Below are positions 7,998-14,815 of a DNA stretch of 41,741 bases, piece by piece. A program made the position numbers and the translations under genes. The DNA is from an uncultured Olsenella sp. (GTDB lineage Bacteria; Actinomycetota; Coriobacteriia; Coriobacteriales; Atopobiaceae), in the NCBI GenBank assembly GCA_949291295.1, contig CASEVE010000016.1, positions 1 to 41,741 on the forward strand, written 5' to 3'. The notes under the pieces are model-generated. The model had not been told where the DNA came from and did not search any database. It worked only from the letters and a program-made list of their open reading frames with translations. Each line of letters starts with the position of its first letter. Within the stretch, counting starts at the first letter, position 1.

Positions 7998-8736
7998 CGT
8001 CATCGACTACGTGCCTGGAAACACCCTTCTCCATCGGCTGAACCCTGTGGCCAAGCTCGCCTTGGCGGCGGCGCTCATTGTTGCGACCTTTCTGGCAGAC
8101 ACCTATGCGCTGCTTTTTGGCCTTCTCGCCCTCACGTTTGCGCTTGGGGCGTACGCGGGGGTCGTCGGGCGCCTCGTGCGCCTGCTCAAGGTCCTCGTCC
8201 CGCTTGGCGTCGTGATGCTCGTGCTGCAGCTCGTCTTTGTGCAGGGCGGCCAGGTGCTCTGGGGATTTGTGACCACGGAGGGCCTCGTCTCGGGATCTAA
8301 GGTCTGCCTGCGCCTCCTTGGCGTGGCGCTGCCGCTTCTTCTGGTGCTCATGGTGACCAAGCTCACCGACCTCGCCAACGCGTGCGTCGAGGTGCTCCAC
8401 GTGCCGTACCGCTACGCGTTCACGTTTACCACGGCGCTGCGCTTTGTCCCGGTCTTCTCGCAGGAGATGAACGCCATCATGGAGGCGCAAACCGCCCGCG
8501 GCGTGGAGTACGACACGAAAAACCCCTTCCGCAAGATGCAGCTCATGCTGCCGCTTTGCGTGCCGCTGCTCGTGAGCTCCGTGGGGCGCACGGACGCCAT
8601 CGCCCTCGCCGCCGAGCAGCGCGGCTTCTACCTGCGCACGCGCGAGAGCAGCTATCGGCGCTACCCGTTTGCCGCACGCGACTGGGCGGCGCTTGTGTGC
8701 TGCGTGGCGCTTATCGCCCTGGGAGTCGTGGCGTAA
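7990..8736 (+). CDS. ecfT: ECF transporter transmembrane T component
   Basis: A 248-residue membrane protein that couples the ATPases to the S component. It begins VTNVIDYVPGNTLLHRLNP, the typical EcfT opening with a conserved LHRLxPxxK string. It has about five membrane segments and the two coupling motifs, AQTARGVEY (residues about 165-175) and AAEQRGFYLR (about 200-210). The GTG start at 7990 lies inside the end of ecfA with GAGGAG upstream, a translational coupling arrangement. Together with the S component and the double ATPase it completes a self-contained transporter. Confidence 0.92.
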   Translation: MTNVIDYVPGNTLLHRLNPVAKLALAAALIVATFLADTYALLFGLLALTFALGAYAGVVGRLVRLLKVLVPLGVVMLVLQLVFVQGGQVLWGFVTTEGLVSGSKVCLRLLGVALPLLLVLMVTKLTDLANACVEVLHVPYRYAFTFTTALRFVPVFSQEMNAIMEAQTARGVEYDTKNPFRKMQLMLPLCVPLLVSSVGRTDAIALAAEQRGFYLRTRESSYRRYPFAARDWAALVCCVALIALGVVA

Positions 8737-8752
8737 GAGCCGCCGAGAAGAA

Positions 8753-8893
8753 CGGGCGGGTTGCGGACGTTTCTGGATTAAAAACCGTCCGGAACTTGCC
8801 CGCTGCCGGGCGGAGACCATATTGAGGCGGCTCGTGGACGTTTCGCCATCCCAAACCGTCCGGAACCCGCCCCCACCCAGCTCCCCGCAAGGC
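8753..8893. repeat. Two tandem 71-bp-period hairpin repeats (AAACCGTCCGGAAC family)
   Basis: The motif AAACCGTCCGGAAC starts at 8782 and 8853, exactly 71 bp apart. Each copy is the right arm of an imperfect hairpin (8753-8802 and 8826-8872); the left arms read GGGCGGGTTGCGGACGTTT and GGCGGCTCGTGGACGTTT. The tail to 8893 is nearly identical to 11956-11998: 43 bp with two differences. Confidence 0.85.
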
Positions 8894-8904
8894 CTGTGTA
8901 CGAA

Positions 8905-8938
8905 GACGGGCCGGAATCGGCTTGGATTCCGGCCCGTC
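8905..8938. terminator. 14-bp stem hairpin between ecfT and the lipoprotein gene
   Basis: GACGGGCCGGAATC (8905-8918) is perfectly complementary to 8925-8938 across a 6-nt loop. It sits between convergent genes. The T-runs on either side are short, so it is a probable but not textbook terminator. Confidence 0.6.
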
Positions 8939-8964
8939 CTATTGCGGGAGATGAGGAGGGGGGG

Positions 8965-9891
8965 CTAGTCGTCGTCGCGGTCGTCGTCCATGTCGTCACG
9001 GTCGTCGTCCATGTCGTCGCGGTCATCGTCGCGGTCGTCGTCGCGGTCGTCGTCCATGTCGTCTCGGTCGTCGCGGTCGTCGTCCACGTCATCGCGGTCG
9101 TCGTCCACGTCGTCACGGTCATCGTCGCGGTCGTAGCGGTCCTCGCGCCAGTCGTCCCAGTCGTCGCGACCGTCCCAGTCGTCATTGCCATCGACATCGG
9201 CCTCGAGAACCTTACCCGTGCGGGCATCGACCTCGTACTCGTACTCCACCCCGCCGGAGGTGAACTCCATCTCGTAGATCCCGTCGTCAAGTTCGTACTC
9301 GTGGTCGTTGAAGGATGCCTCGGAGAGCCCCAGCTGAGAGAGCACGATGTCCTTGGCGGCGTCCAGCCCGATGTAGCCACGATCGTCCAGCTGCTCGGGG
9401 GCAACGGCAAGGGCGTCCGACTCAAGACCAAAGGTGCTCACGATACTGCGAACGTCACTCTCGATGCCATCGAGGAAGCCTTCTCCAGGATACCCGGAGC
9501 CCTGCTCCAGCTTGACCACCACGTTGCGATCGTGACCGTCAACCGTCTGGTTGAAGTGGCCCGCCTCGTAAATCCTGCCAACAAGGTCAGAGACAACGGT
9601 GCGGCATTCGCGCCCCTCGTAACCCGTGTAGTCGCTCACGATGCCCCTACCGTCATCGTTTACGCCCTCAACCTCGGTGACGAGCCCGCTATCGTCGTAG
9701 TCAATCTCGATCTCGGGGTTGACGCTCAGAAGCAGCGTTCCGGCGGTCCGGGTGGTCGGCATCTCCTCCACGCTCCCCGCCGCAGACTGAGCGGGCGCAA
9801 CGGGGGTGGCTCCGCATCCGGCGAGAACGGCTGTAAGGGCAACGCCCATCGTGGCAGTAGCGAGAATGCTCTTCAGGCTCGTGGTCTTCAT
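8965..9891 (-). CDS. Lipoprotein with RsgI-like extracellular domain, PepSY-like domain and acidic repeat tail
   Basis: A 308-residue predicted lipoprotein with signal peptide and lipobox LAGC (Cys26). Residues about 50-165 (from TLLLSVNPEIEIDYD, through VNDDGRGI, to SIVSTFGL) match the extracytoplasmic domain of RsgI anti-sigma factors, including the Asn58-Pro59 pair at the place where RsgI proteins are known to self-cleave. Residues about 170-235 (GYIGLDAAKDIVLSQLGL, then EYEYEVDARTGKVLEADVD) resemble a PepSY domain. The last 65 residues are almost only Asp and Arg in RDDxDDD repeats. It has its own promoter sharing a bipartite motif with the sigI promoter, so it is probably part of the SigI regulon. 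The function is unknown; envelope sensing or cation binding is inferred. Confidence 0.78.
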   Translation of the reverse strand: MKTTSLKSILATATMGVALTAVLAGCGATPVAPAQSAAGSVEEMPTTRTAGTLLLSVNPEIEIDYDDSGLVTEVEGVNDDGRGIVSDYTGYEGRECRTVVSDLVGRIYEAGHFNQTVDGHDRNVVVKLEQGSGYPGEGFLDGIESDVRSIVSTFGLESDALAVAPEQLDDRGYIGLDAAKDIVLSQLGLSEASFNDHEYELDDGIYEMEFTSGGVEYEYEVDARTGKVLEADVDGNDDWDGRDDWDDWREDRYDRDDDRDDVDDDRDDVDDDRDDRDDMDDDRDDDRDDDRDDMDDDRDDMDDDRDDD

Positions 9892-9942
9892 GGTGTCCTC
9901 CTTGGATGTTGTGAGCCTCTTCCTTGCCTTGCAGTGAGAGGT

Positions 9943-9970
9943 TGCGCGGGCACCGTCTCAATACCGGGGT
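9943..9970 (-). promoter_or_regulatory. SigI-type promoter of the lipoprotein gene
   Basis: On the minus strand ACCCC (complement at 9966-9970) and GCGCA (complement at 9943-9947) are separated by 18 nt, within CGACCCCGGTATTGAG. The same two boxes at the same spacing precede sigI. A C-rich -35 followed by a CG-containing -10 is the known style of SigI promoters. Confidence 0.65.
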
Positions 9971-10003
9971 CGTCAGGAAACTTTTTTCGCTTGGCGAGAA
10001 GAA

Positions 10004-10930
10004 CTAGTCGTCGCCTTCGTCGTCATCGCCGTCATACGAGTCGTCGCCCCCATCGTCGTCATCGGTCCCATCGTCCCCGTCATCGGAATCGTCGTCGCCG
10101 TCGCCCCCATCGTCGTCGTCATCTGAATCGTCGTCGCCGTCGTCCTTGTCGTCGCCGTCATCCCCATCATCATCGTCAACACCCCAGGCGTCGTCATCCC
10201 GATCGCCTTCACCGACAGCGGGCGGCACAGCCGGTTCGAGCGCTTCCGAAAGCTCCGTCTCCAGCTCTTGCTCCTGTTCGAGCTCAACGTTCGCCTGAGG
10301 GGCAGTCTGCGCGGGACCCTCGTCCGCCGCCTCAGAATCTCCCATCGCAACCACTATGACCCTATGCTCAAGATGAACCTCAAGCTCAACGATGAGCCGG
10401 TCCTCTGTGGCGGTCTTCCACTCCTCGTCATCCGACTCAACCGAGAGTTCGATGGTTCCGCCGTCCTTGAGATAGCCCCTCTCCTCCGCACGGTCGGCAA
10501 GGCTGTCCGATACCTCGTCGACCGTTCTTCCGTAGTAGCCAAACCCATCGATGAGCGCAGCACCGTCGGCATTCTCCCCCTCAAGGGAAACGACTCGGTC
10601 AAGCCTGTTGACCTCCATGCTGACCTCCGGGTTGATGGTCATGTAGACCGTGCCCACCGGAAGCCGCCAGATGGCCGCACCAGAGATCACTGCCACGACA
10701 AGGCACGCAGCAGCGGCAACGATCGCCAGACGGCGCCCGCGCGTCCTTCTCGCCGCCTGCGGCTCAAAAGGCAGCACCTCCGCCTCGCCAAAGGGCCCCG
10801 TCCCAAAGATGACCACGTCGTCGACCCTCTGCCCCACCTCGTAGCCGAGATTGGGGACCTTGAGGAAACGACCTTCCTCGTCAAGCGCAATGGCATAGCT
10901 TGCCGCGCACTCCATGATGAGATAGCTCAT
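10004..10930 (-). CDS. rsgI: RsgI family anti-sigma-I factor with acidic tail
   Basis: A 308-residue single-pass membrane protein. Residues 1-60 are the cytoplasmic RsgI_N domain (MSYLIMECAASYAIALDEEG, then FLKVPNLGYEVGQRV) that binds SigI. RRTRGRR is followed by a membrane segment at about 68-88. The outside domain (YMTINPEVSMEVNRLDRVV, then ENADG) carries Asn100-Pro101, the position of RsgI autoproteolysis. A Glu-rich linker leads to a tail made of Asp, Gly and Ser, where other RsgI proteins often carry carbohydrate-binding modules. The start overlaps the sigI stop as ATGA, so the two are translationally coupled. Confidence 0.88.
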   Translation of the reverse strand: MSYLIMECAASYAIALDEEGRFLKVPNLGYEVGQRVDDVVIFGTGPFGEAEVLPFEPQAARRTRGRRLAIVAAAACLVVAVISGAAIWRLPVGTVYMTINPEVSMEVNRLDRVVSLEGENADGAALIDGFGYYGRTVDEVSDSLADRAEERGYLKDGGTIELSVESDDEEWKTATEDRLIVELEVHLEHRVIVVAMGDSEAADEGPAQTAPQANVELEQEQELETELSEALEPAVPPAVGEGDRDDDAWGVDDDDGDDGDDKDDGDDDSDDDDDGGDGDDDSDDGDDGTDDDDGGDDSYDGDDDEGDD

Positions 10931-11670
10931 CGACCGTCACCTCCCGTCCAGCCGACGATCTTGCAGAGGTGTCCCCGGATAATCTCGTATCCGTTGGTAT
11001 AGGCGAGCAGCAGGGCAACGAGGTAACGCCGGTGCCGCTCGAGCGTCTTGCGATCGACCCCCGCGCCCCGGGAGAGCTCCGCGATGGGCAGCTTGCCGGT
11101 CTGGGCCAACCGATCAAGAATCCCCTGGTTTCTGCGAGCGTACGCAAGGGCGCTGCGGCACGCCTCAAGCGTTCGCTGTTGCCGCGGGCTGTTCTCTGCA
11201 ACGTCTGCGAGGCTCACGCCGAGCGCCCCGAGTTTGGAGGAGAACTCCTGTATCTCCGCCCTGCTCGCGCGACGCAGCTCGCGCTCTTCAATCTCATCAC
11301 GCTCTGACGCCAGAAGCTCAACGAGCGGACGAGCGTCCTCGTCATCGGCACCGACGCGCCTTTCGTCGAGCGAGGACACCTCCGCATGCCGATGCTCCCG
11401 ACGACGGAAGTCAATCAGGCGATTCTTTATCGTCATCGCGGCGAGCGGCAAAAACGCGCCCCTCGTCTTGTCGTAGGCCAGCACGGCCTCATGAAACGCG
11501 AACATGGCAATCCCCAGCTCGTCGTCCCTGCCCTCCTGCGGAGGACGACCCATAAACCTGGATGTCTCCGCCTTGATGAATGGAAGGTAGTCGCGGACCA
11601 GCTCGTCCGCCGCCCGCGGGTCACGCCGCGCTGCCACAACCCGCTTGACGATCTCCCTGTCCCTTCGCAT
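10927..11670 (-). CDS. sigI: RNA polymerase sigma factor SigI
   Basis: A 247-residue sigma-70-like factor of the SigI group. The region-2-like part includes RDYLPFIKAETSRFMGR and DDELGIAMFAFHEAVLAYDKTRG, followed by FLPLAAMTIKNRLIDFRRRE. The C-terminal SigI domain includes QTGKLPIAELSRGAGVDRKTLERHRRYLVALLLAYTNGYEIIRGHL, a string highly typical of SigI. The ATG at 11670 with AGGGGAG upstream is preferred to an in-frame TTG at 11709. SigI factors respond to heat or, in cellulolytic clostridia, to polysaccharides; the signal here is unknown. Confidence 0.92.
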   Translation of the reverse strand: MRRDREIVKRVVAARRDPRAADELVRDYLPFIKAETSRFMGRPPQEGRDDELGIAMFAFHEAVLAYDKTRGAFLPLAAMTIKNRLIDFRRREHRHAEVSSLDERRVGADDEDARPLVELLASERDEIEERELRRASRAEIQEFSSKLGALGVSLADVAENSPRQQRTLEACRSALAYARRNQGILDRLAQTGKLPIAELSRGAGVDRKTLERHRRYLVALLLAYTNGYEIIRGHLCKIVGWTGGDGR

Positions 11671-11691
11671 CGTCTCCCCTCGGCGATAGAG

Positions 11692-11719
11692 TGCGCACTC
11701 AACAACCAAGTATTGGGGT
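11692..11719 (-). promoter_or_regulatory. SigI-type autoregulatory promoter
   Basis: On the minus strand ACCCC (complement 11715-11719) and GCGCA (complement 11692-11696) are 18 nt apart, inside GCGACCCCAATACTTGG, about 25 bp upstream of the sigI start. Both boxes and the spacing match the site upstream of the lipoprotein gene. Confidence 0.65.
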
Positions 11720-11793
11720 CGCTGAGAAATTGTCTGAGTTTTTCAGGGTAGCCGGATAGCTAACGCCCCATGTAAGCGCCGGGTAAGGTACGG

Positions 11794-11998
11794 CAGGCGA
11801 GCGGTTTGCGGGGCCAAACCGTCCGGAACCCTCCTGTTGCTGGCCGACCACCCGGTTGGGGCGGCGGGTGGACGGTTCTTCTCGCCAAACCGTCCGGAAC
11901 CCGCCCGTTGCTGAACGGGCATCAGGTTGGGGCGGCTCGCAGACGTTTTACGGCCCCAAACCGTCCGGAACTTGCCCCCACCCAGCTCCCCGCAAGGC
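11794..11998. repeat. Three tandem 71-bp-period hairpin repeats (AAACCGTCCGGAAC family)
   Basis: AAACCGTCCGGAAC begins at 11816, 11887 and 11958, each 71 bp apart. The second unit folds best: GGCGGCGGGTGGACGGTT pairs with AACCGTCCGGAACCCGCC around a loop that holds CTTCTCG. The array fills the gap between the sigI promoter and recQ. Confidence 0.88.
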
Positions 11999-12036
11999 TC
12001 ATAATGGAGCGAGAAGAACCCAGAGACAGGAGCCCC

Positions 12037-13926
12037 ATGGCGGACCCCACGCCGCTCGACATACTCCGTGACACCTTTGGCTACGAGGCGTTTCGCCCGC
12101 ACCAGGCAGAGATCGTGGACGCCGCGCTCGCCGGGCGCGACGTGCTGGCGGTCATGCCCACCTCTGCTGGTAAGTCCATCTGCTACCAGGTCCCGGCGCT
12201 CGCGCTCACCGCACGCTCAGGAGGCATCACGCTCGTGGTCTCGCCGCTCATCTCGCTCATGGCGGACCAGGTGGGGGCGCTACGCCAGATGGGCGTCGCC
12301 GCGAGCTTTCTCAACTCCACGCTTGGGGCGCGCGAGCGGGCAAACGTGCTCCACGGCATCGCCTCCGGAGCGCTCGCCCTCGTCTACGTTGCGCCGGAGC
12401 GCCTCGACGACCCCGCTTTCATAGAGACCGTCGCCAAGCGCGACGTGGACCTTCTCGCCGTGGACGAGGCACACTGCATCTCTCAGTGGGGAAATGACTT
12501 TAGACCCAGCTACCAGCACATCATTGAGTTTCTGGAGGCCCTGCCCAAGCGCCCTCCCGTGATGGCGCTCACGGCAACCGCCACCCACGCCGTGCGAAAG
12601 GACATCGTCTCCGCCCTCGGCCTGCGCGATCCCTTTGTGGTTGTGGCGAGCTTCGACCGACCCAACCTCTCCTTTTCCGTGGCCCGTCCGCGAGGAGGCG
12701 CCGAGAAGGACCGCATGCTCGTCGCCTTTGTCCGCGAGCGTGCCGAGCGCTCCGGTATCGTCTACTGCTCGAGCCGACGTGCCGTCGAGGAGGTCTGCGA
12801 GCTGCTGCGCGACGAGGGGCTTCTCGCCACGCGCTATCATGCGGGCCTTCCCGCGGCGGAGCGCGAGCGCAACCAGGAGGACTTTCTCTACGACCGCAGC
12901 CGCGTGATGGTGGCCACCAACGCCTTTGGCATGGGCATCGACAAGTCCAACGTGAGCTACGTGGTCCACTACAACCTGCCGCTCTCACTGGAGAACTACT
13001 ACCAGGAAGCGGGCCGCGCCGGGCGCGACGGCACCAAGGCGGACTGCCTTTTGCTCTACTCCCCCGGCGACGTGCATACGGCGGAGTTTCTGCTCTCGCG
13101 GTCCGAGCCTCGCGAGGACCTTACCGCCGAGCAACGCGAGCTGCTGGCGGAACGCGACGCCGAGCGGCTGCGCCAGATGGTCTTCTACGCCACCACCACG
13201 GAATGCCTGCGCGCCCACATCCTGCGCTACTTTGGCGAGGAGGCGCCGGCGTACTGCGGCAACTGCGGCAACTGCCTCACGGACTTTGAGGAGGTGGACG
13301 CCACCACAGACGCGCTCAAGGTGGTGAGCTGCGTGGCGCGCATCGCCCAGCGCGGACGTACGGTGGGGGCGTCGCTGATCGTGGACGTGCTGCGCGGCTC
13401 GCGCGGCGAGAAGGTCCTGCGACGTGGGTTTGACACGCTGTCAACATACGGAATCATGTCCGACGTTTCTGCCGCGCGCGTGCGCGCGATTCTGGACGAG
13501 CTGGTGTACCTGGGGGTTCTTGCTCGAACAGGCGGTGACTACCCCACCATCTCGCTGACCGCCGAGTCCGGCTCGTTCCTCCGGCGAGAAGGGCAATGGG
13601 GCAGACCGCTGGTCCTCAAGGTGGCGAAGGGGACGCCTCGAGTGCCCAAGGTTCCCGCCGCCCCGGCCAAGACGCGCGCCGCCACGGACGTGTCCGAGCT
13701 GGACGCCGCCAGCCAGGAGCTCTACGCGCGCCTTGCCTCGCTGCGCGGCGAGCTCGCGCGTGAGCAGGGGGTTCCGGCCTATATCGTCTTCTCCAACGCG
13801 GCGCTCGTGGACATGTGCGCCAAGCGCCCCCGCACGCGCGAGGAATTTCTCGACGTCTCGGGCGTGGGCGCCAAGAAGGCCGAGCTCTACGCCAACGCCT
13901 TCCTCGCAGAAATCAACAAAACCTGA
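12037..13926 (+). CDS. recQ: ATP-dependent DNA helicase RecQ
   Basis: A 629-residue superfamily-2 helicase that unwinds DNA 3' to 5' in recombination and repair. It has the Walker A region PTSAGKSICYQ (about residue 45), DEAHCISQWGNDFRPSY (about 142), and helicase motif VI QEAGRAGRDG (about 325). The zinc cluster is in CLRAHILRYFGEEAPAYCGNCGNC (390-415). A winged-helix region follows, with a C-terminal HRDC domain (ELYARLASLRGELA, then FLDVSGVGAKKAELY) at about 555-629. The ATG at 12037 is preceded by AGGAG; the open frame upstream runs through the 71-bp repeats and is not coding. The full set of RecQ domains is present. Confidence 0.96.
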   Translation: MADPTPLDILRDTFGYEAFRPHQAEIVDAALAGRDVLAVMPTSAGKSICYQVPALALTARSGGITLVVSPLISLMADQVGALRQMGVAASFLNSTLGARERANVLHGIASGALALVYVAPERLDDPAFIETVAKRDVDLLAVDEAHCISQWGNDFRPSYQHIIEFLEALPKRPPVMALTATATHAVRKDIVSALGLRDPFVVVASFDRPNLSFSVARPRGGAEKDRMLVAFVRERAERSGIVYCSSRRAVEEVCELLRDEGLLATRYHAGLPAAERERNQEDFLYDRSRVMVATNAFGMGIDKSNVSYVVHYNLPLSLENYYQEAGRAGRDGTKADCLLLYSPGDVHTAEFLLSRSEPREDLTAEQRELLAERDAERLRQMVFYATTTECLRAHILRYFGEEAPAYCGNCGNCLTDFEEVDATTDALKVVSCVARIAQRGRTVGASLIVDVLRGSRGEKVLRRGFDTLSTYGIMSDVSAARVRAILDELVYLGVLARTGGDYPTISLTAESGSFLRREGQWGRPLVLKVAKGTPRVPKVPAAPAKTRAATDVSELDAASQELYARLASLRGELAREQGVPAYIVFSNAALVDMCAKRPRTREEFLDVSGVGAKKAELYANAFLAEINKT

Positions 13927-13955
13927 CAATGGTGACAGGCACTTTTGTCAGGTTT
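13919..13955. terminator. Hairpin over the convergent recQ/thpR stop codons (TGACAGG repeat relic, copy 4)
   Basis: AAACCTGACAA (13919-13929) is complementary to TTGTCAGGTTT (13945-13955). The loop contains TGGTGACAGG, the core of the 34-nt repeat family. The hairpin spans the recQ stop and the last codons of the opposing gene, so it probably ends both transcripts. Confidence 0.65.
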
Positions 13956-14484
13956 GACCCGGCAGCCCAACGGTATAGAGAGGCTTGTAGCGGGCACCCT
14001 CTGAGCTGAGGATACTTCGAAAGAGCGTCACGCGCGCCGCCTCATCCGGCAACGGAAACGCAAGCTCGCCCAGCGCACCGCGCGGCATGCGAACCCGACG
14101 CGCAAGCGTGACGTGCGGCAGGAAGTCCTTCTCGTCATAGGCAAGTCCGCGGGCAGAAAGCTCCTCGCGCACCCGCGCGGCAAGATCCATGAGCTGCGGG
14201 TTCTTCTCGATGCCCAGCCAAAGCGTGGCGTCGCGGGCACGCCCAAAGGTCCCCAAACCGGTGGCCGTCAGCAAAACCGGCCCCGCGCCGGCACACGCCA
14301 CGTCAAGCGCCGCCATGGCCGAGCGCGTCTCCGCCTCCCCCACCTCGCCGAGAAACGCGAGCGTGATGTGGTGGTTCTCGTCCGCAACAAAGCGCCCCGC
14401 GCATAGGGTCGCCAAGGTGCGCGCAAGCTCCGCGACCTCGTCCGCAAACGCCTCCGGCAGCTCCAGAGCAATGAACGCCCGCAC
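13948..14484 (-). CDS. thpR: RNA 2',3'-cyclic phosphodiesterase (ThpR/2H phosphoesterase)
   Basis: A 178-residue 2H-superfamily protein that opens 2',3'-cyclic phosphate ends on RNA. The two signature motifs are HITLAFLG (about residue 40) and HVTLARRV (about 125). The start VRAFIALELPEAF is the usual opening of the family. The GTG at 14484 has GGAGG upstream; a longer in-frame reading to 14577 starts inside an inverted-repeat element and is less likely. It is convergent with recQ. Confidence 0.9.
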   Translation of the reverse strand: MRAFIALELPEAFADEVAELARTLATLCAGRFVADENHHITLAFLGEVGEAETRSAMAALDVACAGAGPVLLTATGLGTFGRARDATLWLGIEKNPQLMDLAARVREELSARGLAYDEKDFLPHVTLARRVRMPRGALGELAFPLPDEAARVTLFRSILSSEGARYKPLYTVGLPGQT

Positions 14485-14543
14485 TTTCCCCCACCTCCGC
14501 GAGATTCCTAAGACCACGCCGCCCGCAGCAACGCCCCGCCCCT

Positions 14544-14667
14544 CTGAGTGGGCACAAACTTTCAACCACATTTGCAACTATAGGTTACGTGGGCACTCTC
14601 TACCTGCGACATTTTGAAACAACAGCCCTAACTGGGCACAGATGGTTTCATAGTTGTGCCCACTCAG
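14544..14667. repeat. 124-bp AT-richer element with 14-bp terminal inverted repeats (element A)
   Basis: CTGAGTGGGCACAA (14544-14557) is perfectly repeated in inverted form at 14654-14667. The TGGGCAC core appears twice more inside, near 14589 and 14633. No reading frame is evident. It occupies the gap between divergent thpR and the polymerase gene and is visibly poorer in GC than its surroundings. A MITE-like relic or regulatory site are both possible. Confidence 0.7.
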
Positions 14668-14686
14668 GCCCGCGAGAAACAAAAAA

Positions 14687-14730
14687 CCTGACAACTAACC
14701 CTGTCACCATTGTCATAACCATTGTCATAG
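14687..14730. repeat. Solo arm of the TGACAGGGTA repeat family (copy 5)
   Basis: CCTGACAACTAACCCTGTCA continues as CCATTGTCATAACCATTGTCATAG. It abuts element A and lies about 85 bp upstream of the polymerase start. Confidence 0.75.
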
Positions 14731-14815
14731 AACGTGCGTACTAATTTCTGTCCGGTTGGGGTAGCATTATGGGAGGCGATAAGAACAGGTGTTTGTGTCA
14801 CAAGGAGGCTCGTCG

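Noticed and set aside
8965..9150. Dense direct repeats of GTCGTC/CATGTCGTC, possibly a CRISPR-like or satellite array
   Set aside because: They are the codons of the RDDxDDD tail of the lipoprotein. There are no uniform repeats with unique spacers.
11806..12036. N-terminal extension of RecQ upstream of 12037
   Set aside because: The extension translates the 71-bp hairpin repeats. The ATG at 12037 has a good Shine-Dalgarno site and gives the normal RecQ start.
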